Shown: positions 19,671-28,686, counted from the first letter of the stretch. The stretch is 64,000 bases of DNA from JABDMH01 sp965223105 (GCA_965223105.1 OZ244987.1:558001-622000); one strand, 5' to 3'. Notes: generated by a model not told the origin, from the letters alone. Numbers and translations: made by a program.

Positions 19671-20705
19671 ATGAGCACCATAAATGTTGGTATTGTAGGC
19701 TTGGGAAGATTGGGGAAAAAGTATGCCGAGATATTGGGTGGGAAGATTAAGCAGGTCAATTTATTGGCTGCTTGCAGTATTGTACCTGAGGAGTTGCACC
19801 ATGCTCAACAAGTGTTAAAGGTGCCTAACATTTATCGGGATTATGAGGCAATGCTACAGAATGAAGATATTGACTTGATCTTCGTCATTAGTTCAACCAA
19901 CCAACATGCCGGCCATATGATTAGTGCCTTGGAGAATGGTTGTCACGTTTTCTGTGAAAAGCCATTGGCTATTACTCTTGAGGATTGCTTCCGTGTGGAG
20001 CGAGTAGCCAGGGAACATCCCGATCAAATGGCGGTCGTCGGTTTTGTGAGAAGGCACGATCCGAGTTATGTCTATGCCAAGCAAAAAGTGCAAGAGGGTT
20101 TGATCGGAGAGCCTTTCTTGGTCAAATCACAAACCGTGGATCTGGATAAGACAGCTGGCTTCCAGGTCGAATTTGTGAAAAGTAGTGGCGGAATGTTTCA
20201 TGATTTCAATGTCCATGATATCGATCTGGCTCGCTGGTTTTTGGGGTCTGAAATAAAAACCGTCTATTCGGTAGGTGGCTCATATAAGCACGAGGTATTT
20301 GCCAAAATAAATGACGCGGATAATGTCATGTCAACCTGTGTTTTTGAGAATGGCTCCATGGCAAGTATTTTGGCTTCTCGTACGGCGGCAAATGGCCACG
20401 ATACCTATACCGAAGTGGTAGGTACAGAAGGTCTGTTGAGGATAGGCCGGCCCAATTCGGTGGCCAATGTGGAAATATACGATCGATTTGGAGCGCGAAA
20501 AGAATGTGTAGAGACTTTTTATGATCGCTTTGAAAGTGCGTTTCATCATCAGATAGAAGAGATGGTAAATTGTGTCATTCATAATACGAAACCGGAAATC
20601 ACCTTGAGGGATGCTACACAGGCAACAAATTGCGCCATTGCCATGACGAAGTCCCTTTTTGAAGGGAAGGGCGTAGTGGAATTAGCGCAGTTACCCCCTT
20701 CATGA
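19671..20705 (+). CDS. Gfo/Idh/MocA oxidoreductase, inositol dehydrogenase-like paralog
   Basis: A 344-residue NAD(P)-dependent dehydrogenase with an N-terminal Rossmann motif (VGIVGLGRLGKKYAE), the catalytic Lys in CHVFCEKPLA, and SSGGMFHDFNVHDIDLARWF carrying the catalytic Asp and His. It resembles inositol 2-dehydrogenases, but the iolG signature is stronger in the gene at 24483. A second enzyme of this kind in an iol cluster commonly handles scyllo- or D-chiro-inositol or another ring oxidation. It sits between iolE and iolB in the same orientation. Confidence 0.85.
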   Translation: MSTINVGIVGLGRLGKKYAEILGGKIKQVNLLAACSIVPEELHHAQQVLKVPNIYRDYEAMLQNEDIDLIFVISSTNQHAGHMISALENGCHVFCEKPLAITLEDCFRVERVAREHPDQMAVVGFVRRHDPSYVYAKQKVQEGLIGEPFLVKSQTVDLDKTAGFQVEFVKSSGGMFHDFNVHDIDLARWFLGSEIKTVYSVGGSYKHEVFAKINDADNVMSTCVFENGSMASILASRTAANGHDTYTEVVGTEGLLRIGRPNSVANVEIYDRFGARKECVETFYDRFESAFHHQIEEMVNCVIHNTKPEITLRDATQATNCAIAMTKSLFEGKGVVELAQLPPS

Positions 20706-20762
20706 AAGCTGATGAGAATAAATAGAAAATCAAAATAGGCATTCAATATTAAAACAGATAAA

Positions 20763-21641
20763 ATGAATCGAGATAAAAATTACCCGATGCTATGTAAGCC
20801 TGAAGAGGGACAGATCTATCAATCCATCAGAGCGGAAGAAGTTGGTTGGCCCTTGCTCAACTTTGAAGCACGGATCATGAGGCAGGGTGAAACCTGGAAG
20901 GGATTTACAGGAGAAAATGAATATGGGATTATACTCCTATCAGGGAATTATAAGGTGGAAACGGACAAAGGGAGTTGGGAAACCACCAATGGAAGAAAGG
21001 ATGTTTTTAGTGGCATTGCCCATAGTCTGTACTTACCCCGAAACACTGAATTTTCCATAGTAGCTACCAGTGAGATTTTAGACCTGGGATATGGATGGTG
21101 CCAAACAGATCAGGATTATCCTGCGCGTTTTAAGACTCCGGAAGAGGTGGAGGTTGAAATCAGGGGAGGGGATAACGCTACCCGGCAGATCAACGATTTG
21201 CTGGGGCCAGGATTCGGTTGTCATCGATTGGTGGCAGTGGAAGTTTATACACCGAGCGGAAATTGGAGTTCATTCCCAGCACATAAACACGATGAACGGA
21301 TCATCGATGATTTGGGGGAATTGAAAGAAGCGGAGCTGGTAGAGACTTATTTCTATAAAATAGCCAAACCTCAGGGTTTTGCCATCCAAAGGGTTTATAC
21401 TTCCAATGGCGAATTAAACGAAGTGGCTATTGCCCAAAACAATCATGTTGTATTGGTGCCCAAAGGTTATCATCCGGTTTCAGCTGGACATGGCTATGAT
21501 GTTTACTATCTCAATTTTCTTGCAGGAAGCGACCAGTCTTTGGCCAATACGCCAGACCCTGATCACGATTGGATATTTGGTACCTGGGCGGGTAGGGATC
21601 CGAGAGTACCCCTGGTAACCGCCGCAATGAATGGCATATAG
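20763..21641 (+). CDS. iolB: 5-deoxy-glucuronate isomerase
   Basis: A 292-residue bicupin of the IolB family. The metal-binding region is recognisable in NWSSFPAHKHDERI, followed by ELVETYFYKIAKPQGFAIQRVY and NNHVVLVPKGYHPVSAGHGYDVYYLNFLAG, all conserved in IolB. The enzyme converts 5-deoxy-D-glucuronate into 2-deoxy-5-keto-D-gluconate, the substrate of IolC. It is the third dedicated step of the pathway encoded here. Confidence 0.93.
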   Translation: MNRDKNYPMLCKPEEGQIYQSIRAEEVGWPLLNFEARIMRQGETWKGFTGENEYGIILLSGNYKVETDKGSWETTNGRKDVFSGIAHSLYLPRNTEFSIVATSEILDLGYGWCQTDQDYPARFKTPEEVEVEIRGGDNATRQINDLLGPGFGCHRLVAVEVYTPSGNWSSFPAHKHDERIIDDLGELKEAELVETYFYKIAKPQGFAIQRVYTSNGELNEVAIAQNNHVVLVPKGYHPVSAGHGYDVYYLNFLAGSDQSLANTPDPDHDWIFGTWAGRDPRVPLVTAAMNGI

Positions 21642-21782
21642 ACATAACCAGCAGAAAGTCATCAAGCATTTCATTGTACTCAGCATTAAAAAATCGAGAA
21701 TTGCTATAGAATTTCTTGGTGTCAAACCTATCTGTTAATCACATGCCAAAATAGGCTGTTTCAGAAGTAGTAAATTTACAGA

Positions 21783-22799
21783 ATGAAAAACTCAACCAAG
21801 TACGATCTGCTCACCATCGGTCGATCTTCCATTGACCTGTATTCACAAAATATCGGAGCACCCTTTGAAGAGATCAAGGGATTTGATGCTTTTGTCGGTG
21901 GCTCTCCACTAAATATTGCCGTCGGCGCACAAAGACTTGGTCTAAAAACTGCTTTGCTGACGGCCGTGGGGCAAGACAAAGTGGGCGATTTTATTTTGAA
22001 TTTTCTACGAAAGGAAAATGTTTCTACTGAATTTATTCCCAGAATAAAAGGTGCCAGGAGCAGTGCGGTGATCTTGGGTATTGAACCCCCTGATCGATTT
22101 CCATTGGTTTACTACCGGGATAATGCAGCAGATATGGAGTTTACCATTAGTCACGTTGAAAAAATCGATTTCTCCCGATTTAGAATGGTGGAAGTCTCAG
22201 CTACCGCACTCAGTCGTGAACCATCGCGTTCGGCCACTTTTTTCGCTGCCGAGAGGGCTGTAGATTGCCATATACCGGTGGTACTTGACCTTGATTTTAG
22301 AGCCGATCAATGGGCCGACATTCGGGCTTTCGGAGTCAATGTCAGGGCGTTTCTCAAATACTGTAGTGTGGCTATTGGAACCCAAGAAGAAATTCTGGCA
22401 GCCGTCCTAAAAAGTGAAGACCAATTGGTGATAAAGGATCAACAGATCTCGGCCCCCGAAATAACTGGTGATATAGATGCCGGGATTTCGATCGTACTGG
22501 CTAGTGGGATAGATTTATTGATCTTTAAAACTGGGAAGGCTGGTTCTAAACTTTACTATCCCGAGGGTGAGGAAGTGGCGGTGGAGGGATTTCCAGTAGA
22601 AGTGCTCAATGTGCTGGGTGCGGGGGATGCATATGCAGGAGGTTTTTTGTATGGATTGGCTCAGGGTTGGACTCACGTAAAATGTTGCCGGCTTGCCAAT
22701 GCTTGCGGCGCCTACCTGGTGACCCAGCCAGGCTGTGCTAATTTTTCTCCTACCTTAGACCAGATCAATGCTTTTATAGAGGACCGGGGGGGATATTAG
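21783..22799 (+). CDS. iolC: 2-deoxy-5-keto-D-gluconate kinase
   Basis: A 338-residue PfkB/ribokinase-family kinase. The N-terminus (YDLLTIGRSSIDLYSQNIGAPFEE) is typical of IolC. FVGGSPLNIAVGAQRLGLKTALLTAVGQD contains the first PfkB signature, and VLNVLGAGDAYAGGFLYGL the second, with the catalytic Asp in GAGDA. It phosphorylates 2-deoxy-5-keto-D-gluconate at C6 with ATP before cleavage by the aldolase. A 141-bp gap precedes it, which may hold a promoter. Confidence 0.93.
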   Translation: MKNSTKYDLLTIGRSSIDLYSQNIGAPFEEIKGFDAFVGGSPLNIAVGAQRLGLKTALLTAVGQDKVGDFILNFLRKENVSTEFIPRIKGARSSAVILGIEPPDRFPLVYYRDNAADMEFTISHVEKIDFSRFRMVEVSATALSREPSRSATFFAAERAVDCHIPVVLDLDFRADQWADIRAFGVNVRAFLKYCSVAIGTQEEILAAVLKSEDQLVIKDQQISAPEITGDIDAGISIVLASGIDLLIFKTGKAGSKLYYPEGEEVAVEGFPVEVLNVLGAGDAYAGGFLYGLAQGWTHVKCCRLANACGAYLVTQPGCANFSPTLDQINAFIEDRGGY

Positions 22800-22923
22800 A
22801 TTTGGATGACTACTTATACAGCTGAGTGAGATCCGTGGAGCCTTGGTGGACTGATTTCATGAATCAAGTGTTTTGGTGCTTCGGCACATTTTTTTTTAAC
22901 CAGTTGAATAATCAGAATATAGA

Positions 22924-24402
22924 ATGATGGATACACTATACACTTATATCAATGGGCAATGGCATCGCAGTGCAGAAAGTCACGCGATTGATGTGGTTAA
23001 CCCTGCCAGTCAAGAAATTTTGACCAGGGTGCCGGTAGGTACCGCAACCGCTAAAGATGTGGAGGCCGCAACGTCTGCTGCTGCAGCTGCATTACCAGGA
23101 TGGATGAACACTCCGGTCAATCAGCGTGTGCAGCCACTGTTCAAGCTCAAAGGCCTGCTGGAAATACATAAGCACGAATTGGCTGAGATCATTACCAAGG
23201 AATGCGGGAAAACACTTTCCGAATCTTTGGGTGAATTGACCCGGGCGATTGAAAATGTTGAGATGGCCTGTGCCACTCCTGCACTGATACAGAGCGAATT
23301 TTCGGAAAATATCGCCAGAGGAATTGACGAGTTTATGATCAGGCAGCCAGTTGGTGTTTGTGCTTGCATTACACCCTTTAATTTTCCCGGTATGATCCCC
23401 TTTTGGTTCTTGCCTTATGCGATTGCTTGTGGAAACACTTTTATTGTCAAACCTTCCGAAAAAGTACCCTTAACCATGCAAAGGGTATTTGAATTAATAG
23501 ATCAAATCGATTTGCCTGCAGGTGTGGTCAACATGGTGCATGGCGGCAAGGAAACGGTTGATGCTTTACTTAAACATCCAGAGGTCAAAGCCATCAGCTT
23601 TGTGGGTTCTACTAAGGTAGCCAGGTATATATATGCTACCGGTACGGCGAATGGCAAGCGAGTTCAAGCCCAGGGAGGCGCTAAGAATCCGGTAGTCGTG
23701 CTGCCTGATGCAGATATTGAAATGACCACCAAGATCATTGGCGACAGTGTTTATGGATGCGCAGGTCAAAGATGCCTGGCGGCCTCGACTATCATCGCTG
23801 TTGGCGATACCAAGGGAGAGTTCCGGGAAGCCATCGTTGAAAAAACAAAGGAAAGAGTGACCGGTTATGGCCTGGATGACAACGTAGATATGGGTGCGCT
23901 GATCACTTTGGAAAGCCGGGATAGAGTAAAAAATCTCATTCAAAAAGGGATAAATGAAGGTGCTAATATTCTCATTGATGGTCGGGAGGCAAATATCAAA
24001 GGTTATGAGCAAGGTAGTTTCTTAAAACCGACGATTTTGGAAGATGTGGCACTTGACGGAGAAATCATTAATACCGAAATTTTTGGACCGGTAATGAGTT
24101 TGTTAAGAATGTCTACCATAGATGAAGCCATCAATTTTGTAAATCAGGGTCCCTATGGAAATATGGCTTGCCTCTTTACAACCAGTGGAACCAATGCCAG
24201 GAAATTCAGAAACGAGGTAACCGCTGGAAATGTGGGGATCAACATTGGAGTAGCTGCACCTATGGCGCAGTTTCCATTTAGTGGATGGAAGGATAGCTTC
24301 TTTGGAGATCTTCATGGACAGGGTCGGCACGCCATCGAGTTTTTCACCCAAACTAAGGTCGTGGTCGAACGGTGGCCAAAGGAGTGGAGCCGGAAATTTT
24401 GA
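22924..24402 (+). CDS. iolA: Methylmalonate-semialdehyde / malonate-semialdehyde dehydrogenase (acylating)
   Basis: A 492-residue aldehyde dehydrogenase of the CoA-acylating MMSDH type. Visible are the N-terminal YINGQWHRSAE, ITPFNFPGMIPFWFLPYAIACGNTFIVKPSEK (NAD binding), SFVGSTKVARYIY, and the catalytic Cys in YGCAGQRCLAAST. The C-terminal FPFSGWKDSFFGDLHGQGRHAIEFFTQTKVV is MMSDH-like. In this cluster it would oxidise malonate semialdehyde from the IolJ reaction to acetyl-CoA and CO2. The same enzyme class also serves valine degradation, but the position favours the iol role. A 124-bp gap with a run of nine T precedes it. Confidence 0.93.
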   Translation: MMDTLYTYINGQWHRSAESHAIDVVNPASQEILTRVPVGTATAKDVEAATSAAAAALPGWMNTPVNQRVQPLFKLKGLLEIHKHELAEIITKECGKTLSESLGELTRAIENVEMACATPALIQSEFSENIARGIDEFMIRQPVGVCACITPFNFPGMIPFWFLPYAIACGNTFIVKPSEKVPLTMQRVFELIDQIDLPAGVVNMVHGGKETVDALLKHPEVKAISFVGSTKVARYIYATGTANGKRVQAQGGAKNPVVVLPDADIEMTTKIIGDSVYGCAGQRCLAASTIIAVGDTKGEFREAIVEKTKERVTGYGLDDNVDMGALITLESRDRVKNLIQKGINEGANILIDGREANIKGYEQGSFLKPTILEDVALDGEIINTEIFGPVMSLLRMSTIDEAINFVNQGPYGNMACLFTTSGTNARKFRNEVTAGNVGINIGVAAPMAQFPFSGWKDSFFGDLHGQGRHAIEFFTQTKVVVERWPKEWSRKF

Positions 24403-24482
24403 GGTTTTCAAGCACCCTCGATCTTTAAATAATTTGGATCATTCACTGTGATAAGAAATGACAATATTGGTATAAAAAAGGT

Positions 24483-25499
24483 ATGAAATCAATTAGATGT
24501 GGTGTTATAGGTTTGGGCCGGATAGGGAGAATCCATTTAGAAAATCTGATTCAAGGAATATCGGGGGCGGAAGTCATCGCGGTATCCGATCCATCACCGG
24601 AGGCAAAGGCCTATGCGGCAAAATTGGGCGTACGGGAGGTATTTGATCATGCGGAGAGCATCATTTCGCATGGTGAAGTTGATGCCGTCATCATTTGTTC
24701 CCCCACAGACACGCATGCATCCTATATCAAGAAAGCAGTGCAGAGCCAGAAGGCCATATTTTGTGAAAAACCTCTGGATCTGGATCTTGAATCCATTCGA
24801 GAAATCATCCGGGTGGTAGATTCAAATACTGCTTTTGTGATGACCGGATTTAACCGGCGATTTGATCCGGGATTTGCCAGGGCACAACAGGCGGTACGTG
24901 ACCGGCAGTTGGGACAATTGCAATTGTTGCGCATTTCCAGCCGCGATCCAGCACCTCCACCTCTTGATTATATTAGATCATCTGGAGGTATTTTCTTGGA
25001 CATGACCATTCATGACTTTGATATGGCTCGTTTTGTGACCAACTCAGAGGTAACGCAGGTTTATACTCAGGCTATGGCTTTTCACGAGACAATTAAACAA
25101 GCAAATGATGTGGATACAGCCGTCATTACCCTTCAGTTTGAAAACGGCATGATTGCAGCCATTGATAATAGCAGAAAGGCGGTCTACGGCTATGATCAGC
25201 GTCTGGAAATTTTCGGTTCCGAAGGGATGATAATCCTGGGCAATGAACATGTAGATAATCATACATTTTTCAACCACCAGGGAGCCAATCGACCACCGTT
25301 ATTAAATTTCTTCCTGGAGCGGTATCAGCAGGCCTATATCAATGAAATGCAGGCTTTTATTGATGCTTTACGCAGGGGCGACCAGCCACCCGTTACAGTG
25401 TATGATGGATACATGGCAGCGGTCATCGCCGTTGCCGCTAAGCAATCTTGGCTCGAGCGTCGACCAGTTGAAATCAAGGAAATAACGGAGGATGACTGA
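24483..25499 (+). CDS. iolG: myo-inositol 2-dehydrogenase
   Basis: A 338-residue Gfo/Idh/MocA enzyme: Rossmann motif CGVIGLGRIGRIHLENL, CEKPLDLDLESIRE with the catalytic Lys, GFNRRFDPGFARAQQAV, and ISSRDPAPPPLDYIRSSGG followed by FLDMTIHDFDMARFV. The combination of the FNRRFDP and SRDPxPPP segments with IHDFDMAR is characteristic of IolG. It oxidises myo-inositol at C2 to 2-keto-myo-inositol, the entry step. Its last 8 bases overlap the start of the HAD gene, so the two are translationally linked. Confidence 0.9.
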   Translation: MKSIRCGVIGLGRIGRIHLENLIQGISGAEVIAVSDPSPEAKAYAAKLGVREVFDHAESIISHGEVDAVIICSPTDTHASYIKKAVQSQKAIFCEKPLDLDLESIREIIRVVDSNTAFVMTGFNRRFDPGFARAQQAVRDRQLGQLQLLRISSRDPAPPPLDYIRSSGGIFLDMTIHDFDMARFVTNSEVTQVYTQAMAFHETIKQANDVDTAVITLQFENGMIAAIDNSRKAVYGYDQRLEIFGSEGMIILGNEHVDNHTFFNHQGANRPPLLNFFLERYQQAYINEMQAFIDALRRGDQPPVTVYDGYMAAVIAVAAKQSWLERRPVEIKEITEDD

Positions 25500-26145
25500 A
25501 AATTTATTATTTGTATTTGACAAAGATGGGGTACTTTTTGACACGGAATTACTAAAGACACATGTATTTGAAGAAGTGTTTGCCATGTACCCGCAGCATG
25601 CCAAAGAGATCCATGATTATATGATCGCAGATATCGGGACTCCGCGAAAGGTAAAGTTTGAGTACATCTGCAAGGAAATACTCAAACTGGATAATGTGGC
25701 ATTGGCAGTGCAGTCATTTGTCCATAAATCGAAGGAAGACCTTAAGCAGAAGTTGCTCACCATTCCGCCTATGAAAGGACTCATAGAATTTTTGCAACGT
25801 TTTCCAAAGACGCCTAAATATGTATGTTCGATGGCACCCCAGGAGGAAGTGAAGCATCAAATACACCACCATGGCTTGGAGCACTTCTTCGAGGAGCTTT
25901 ACGGATTTCCTACTCCGAAGAAGACGGTGATTGAGGGGCTCAAGGAAAAATATGGAAAAAACATTGTCTTTTTTGGGGACACGATTTATGATTATCAGGT
26001 GGCCAAAGAGACCTCAGTAGCATTCGTTGGAGTACAAACCTCACCCTTTGGTCAGCCGTTTCGCAATCTTTCCGTGCCGGTCATTAGAGGATTTGACGAG
26101 ATGGATCTTGCTTTTTTTCAAAACATGGAGGTGCCAGCTTCTTGA
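25492..26145 (+). CDS. HAD-superfamily phosphatase
   Basis: A 217-residue haloacid-dehalogenase-like hydrolase. Motif I is FVFDKDGVLFDTE (nucleophile Asp and acid/base Asp), motif II is CSMAPQEEVKH with the Ser, and motifs III/IV are in NIVFFGDTIYDYQVAKE. A helical cap lies between residues about 15 and 85, as in phosphoglycolate phosphatase or beta-phosphoglucomutase relatives. It overlaps iolG by 8 bp and ends the operon. The substrate is unknown; a role in clearing phosphorylated pathway by-products is a guess from position. Confidence 0.85.
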   Translation: MTENLLFVFDKDGVLFDTELLKTHVFEEVFAMYPQHAKEIHDYMIADIGTPRKVKFEYICKEILKLDNVALAVQSFVHKSKEDLKQKLLTIPPMKGLIEFLQRFPKTPKYVCSMAPQEEVKHQIHHHGLEHFFEELYGFPTPKKTVIEGLKEKYGKNIVFFGDTIYDYQVAKETSVAFVGVQTSPFGQPFRNLSVPVIRGFDEMDLAFFQNMEVPAS

Positions 26146-26284
26146 GTTTGAAATTTGGAGATGATAGTCTGGGATTGAACTTGTCTCACTATGGCTCGTT
26201 GAACGGCTTTGGACCGAGCAGGTATTCGCTGGATCCATACAACTGCTTTCGTGTTTTCCACCAGACTTATGTAATGGTTTCCCT

Positions 26285-27334
26285 TCAATTCCTTAAGTCC
26301 AGCAAAATCTTGATATTTCGTGCCGGATCCTCCTCAAGCAACTCAAATCCCTTTTGAGCCTGGGAGCCAGGGAGTATTTGCGAGATCAGAGCTTCCGGTT
26401 TCAAAAGTCCTTGTGTCATGTTGTCTATTGTTTCGGTGAATTCACCGTGGCTTACTCTAGAAGATACAATGGTTGCTTCTCTCCAAATCAGCTCTTTAAA
26501 GAGCACCGGAGTTGGTTCATTTCCCAATCCCAGGACGCAGATTTTTCCACCACCGCAGACCGATTCGATACAGCCCTGTACAGGAACGGGCGACCCCTCT
26601 ACTTGGTGGGCATGACCCACTGCTTCAAAAGCAATGTCGACACCTCGACCGTGAGTTTCCTTTTTGATTCGCTCAACGGGATTTTCATTTTCGGCATTGA
26701 TTACAATCACATTGTCATAGTACTGTGGGCCAACGGCAAGACGTGGATCTAAAATGTCTACCATAAAGACGGTATTGTCGGTCACCGTACGAACAGCCTC
26801 TAGAATACAAAGCCCTACTTTACCAGATCCCCAGATCACAATGGTATCCCCTTCCTTTACGACAGCCCTGTTTTTGGCGTGGAAACCAATGCTTAAGACT
26901 TCCACCAAAGCAACATGTTCATCCGGGATGTGATCAGGTACTTTATAAAGCATTGAAGGAGGAAGTGAAACGAATTGCTGAAAACCTCCATTGGCATCAA
27001 TACCAATGATCTTTAGGTTGGTACATGCTGGATAATGACCTTTCTCACAAGCTGCACACTTGCCACACCAGATGATGGGATCGGGTGCTACTTTTTCGCC
27101 CACCGTCCACCCGGAAACACCCCTTCCGATCTCAGCAACGACACCACCAAATTCATGCCCCATGATCATGGGAGTCTTGGTACGTGGCTCAAATTCACCT
27201 TTAAGCACGTGTTGATCGGTGCCACAAATACCTCCATACTGCACCTGGATAAGGACTTCACCGTCCTTACACCGGGGTTTTTCAACCTCCATCCAATTGA
27301 TCTTATTGTATTCGGTCAATACCGCTGCTTTCAT
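26285..27334 (-). CDS. Zinc-dependent medium-chain alcohol/polyol dehydrogenase
   Basis: A 349-residue MDR-family enzyme related to threonine and sorbitol dehydrogenases. Catalytic zinc ligands are in GGICGTDQHVLKG (Cys) and MIMGHEFGGVVAEIG (His-Glu). The structural zinc site is WCGKCAACEKGHYPAC with four Cys. VIWGSGKVGLCILEAV is the NAD-binding glycine motif. It runs convergent to the iol operon, 139 bp beyond the HAD stop. Polyol or inosose oxidation would suit the neighbourhood, but the substrate cannot be read from the sequence. Confidence 0.88.
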   Translation of the reverse strand: MKAAVLTEYNKINWMEVEKPRCKDGEVLIQVQYGGICGTDQHVLKGEFEPRTKTPMIMGHEFGGVVAEIGRGVSGWTVGEKVAPDPIIWCGKCAACEKGHYPACTNLKIIGIDANGGFQQFVSLPPSMLYKVPDHIPDEHVALVEVLSIGFHAKNRAVVKEGDTIVIWGSGKVGLCILEAVRTVTDNTVFMVDILDPRLAVGPQYYDNVIVINAENENPVERIKKETHGRGVDIAFEAVGHAHQVEGSPVPVQGCIESVCGGGKICVLGLGNEPTPVLFKELIWREATIVSSRVSHGEFTETIDNMTQGLLKPEALISQILPGSQAQKGFELLEEDPARNIKILLDLRN

Positions 27335-27357
27335 GAATAGATTAATTTTAACTCAAA

Positions 27358-27535
27358 TTAATCTATTGGTAACACTAAACCAAGATCTTGCTGATCTGCC
27401 AGATATTTGATTTGGTCAAAAAAGGGTGGCAAATCACTCACAATCACACCATGTAGCTCGCTGTCAGGATTGGAGGACTTTTGCTGGATGTACCAGTGTT
27501 TACCTCTGTCTCGGTCATTGCCTTCCAAGTGCCGC
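27358..27535 (-). pseudogene. C-terminal remnant of an unrecognised gene upstream of the alcohol dehydrogenase
   Basis: Read on the minus strand, about 58 codons are open (GNDRDRGKHWYIQQKSS, HGVIVSDLPPFFDQIKYLAD) and end with TAA at 27358-27360, 23 bp before the dehydrogenase start. A stop interrupts the same frame just upstream and no start is available, so this looks like the tail of a former operon partner whose body was lost. I do not recognise the family. A longer minus-strand frame at 27444-27686 is in a different register and has no protein-like features. Confidence 0.35.
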
Positions 27536-27696
27536 CTGAGTTTTTAGCAGAGTACGAGGAGCAAGGCTTTGGCTGAGGACTTCGTCGAGGCTTCGTTTTC
27601 CTGTAGATGGTCCTTGTGGGGTGAAGCGCCCATAAACTTGAACCACGTAGAATCAGCTGGGGATACTTGGGTTGATTCCACACCAATTATCCGACA

Positions 27697-27736
27697 ACAA
27701 ACATTTACAAACGTTTACAAACGACTATAAACGTTT
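27697..27736. repeat. Four tandem 10-bp repeats upstream of the recombinase remnant
   Basis: Four consecutive units fit the pattern AYAAACRTTT (third unit ACAAACGACT diverges at its end). The 10-bp period places them on one face of the helix, as for protein binding sites. They lie 82-121 bp before a truncated tyrosine recombinase, so they may be arm-type recombinase sites or an operator. Confidence 0.55.
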
Positions 27737-27817
27737 AATATCGGCTTGGCGAGGAGAATTGTCTTATAGTTGGCAAATGATGAGTCTTAATGGATGGTAA
27801 TCACAATCAGGTAAGCG

Positions 27818-28315
27818 ATGAAAGCTACTATTTTTACACCACGTGCTCATGCCAAACGAATCAAGATCTTTATTCCTTATCATGCATTTGATTGGAGGAA
27901 GAAATTGAAACAGTTGGACAGCAGTTTTTACCACCCAGAGCAAAAGCTTTGGAGCGTGGTTAATACGGAGGCCAATTTGCAAAAGCTTAAGGCCATTGTG
28001 AATGGGCAATTTGATGTCAAGGATCAACAACAAGTAAAACGAATGCCCTATCAGGAGTTGTCGGACCAAAACAAAGACCGACTTGCTGACCTAGAGCAAC
28101 ATTTGATACTTAAGGGATATAGCCATCACACCGTAAGAAACTACAGGTCTGCTTTTGTCCCCTTCCTCCACTTTTTCGGTTCACGTGAGCTCAAGACTGT
28201 AACCAAGACCGAAATAGAAGGATATCTGTTTAAATTGATATCCAAATACAATATTTCAGAAACCAAGCAAAACACGGTGATCAATGCGATTAAACCTGTT
28301 CGTTCACTGAAATGA
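27818..28315 (+). pseudogene. Truncated tyrosine recombinase/integrase (N-terminal and core-binding domains only)
   Basis: The 165-residue product has an N-terminal domain (IKIFIPYHAFDWRKKLKQL, HPEQKLWSVVNTEANL) and a SAM-like core-binding domain (LILKGYSHHTVRNYRSAFVPFLHFF, then EIEGYLFKLISKYNIS). At NTVINAIK, where relatives continue into the catalytic domain with the R-H-R-H-Y residues, the sequence switches and stops after PVRSLK. The whole catalytic domain is absent, so the protein cannot recombine DNA. The break near 28290 coincides with the end of another truncated frame on the opposite strand, marking a rearrangement junction. Confidence 0.7.
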
Positions 28316-28373
28316 TCTGACAATTATGTTGGAATTCTTTGATCAGAACTTCTTCAAGTTGATTAAGTGTCAT
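28290..28373 (-). pseudogene. Short N-terminal remnant of an unrecognised gene
   Basis: From an ATG at 28373 the minus strand reads MTLNQLEEVLIKEFQHN and stops after 27 codons at the same place where the recombinase frame breaks off. It lies 70 bp downstream of the DUF2892 gene in the same direction. It looks like the 5' end of a gene truncated by the same rearrangement, but is too short to assign. Confidence 0.25.
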
Positions 28374-28443
28374 ATTTGGTAGGGGTTTAATTGTGAATAC
28401 CAAAGTTCGCGTAAACCTTCATTAAATTATACTGAACGATTTG

Positions 28444-28686
28444 CTATTTCCCGTTTTGCATGGGCGTGGAATCTGGCATTAGCTTATTCAATACCGCGTA
28501 TACCGGACAAAATTTTGTAAATGGACTTATGATTTGTAATAAAGCCACTCCCAGAGCAACATAGAGCCATTCCATCCCAAACTGAAATGCAAGAGCCACT
28601 GAGCACAAATATAAGACTCCAACAATGGCATCATGTGCTCTAACCTTGGTGATATCTCTTCTCATGGAGTTAGTTTCAATTGTCAT
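28444..28686 (-). CDS. DUF2892 (YgaP-like) small inner-membrane protein
   Basis: An 80-residue protein with MRRDITKVRAHDAIVGVLYL, two hydrophobic segments (about 20-36 and 42-56) and the C-terminal CPVYAVLNKLMP, which matches the CPLY-type end of DUF2892 membrane proteins. Relatives are stand-alone or fused to rhodanese domains and often lie near sulfur-handling genes; here no such partner is seen. Function is unknown. It survives between two truncated frames. Confidence 0.7.
   Translation of the reverse strand: MTIETNSMRRDITKVRAHDAIVGVLYLCSVALAFQFGMEWLYVALGVALLQIISPFTKFCPVYAVLNKLMPDSTPMQNGK

Noticed and set aside
27444..27686. An 80-codon minus-strand frame near the dehydrogenase
   Set aside because: Composition (many Ser, Pro, Lys) and lack of motifs suggest noise. 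The frame reading to the TAA at 27358 is more protein-like.
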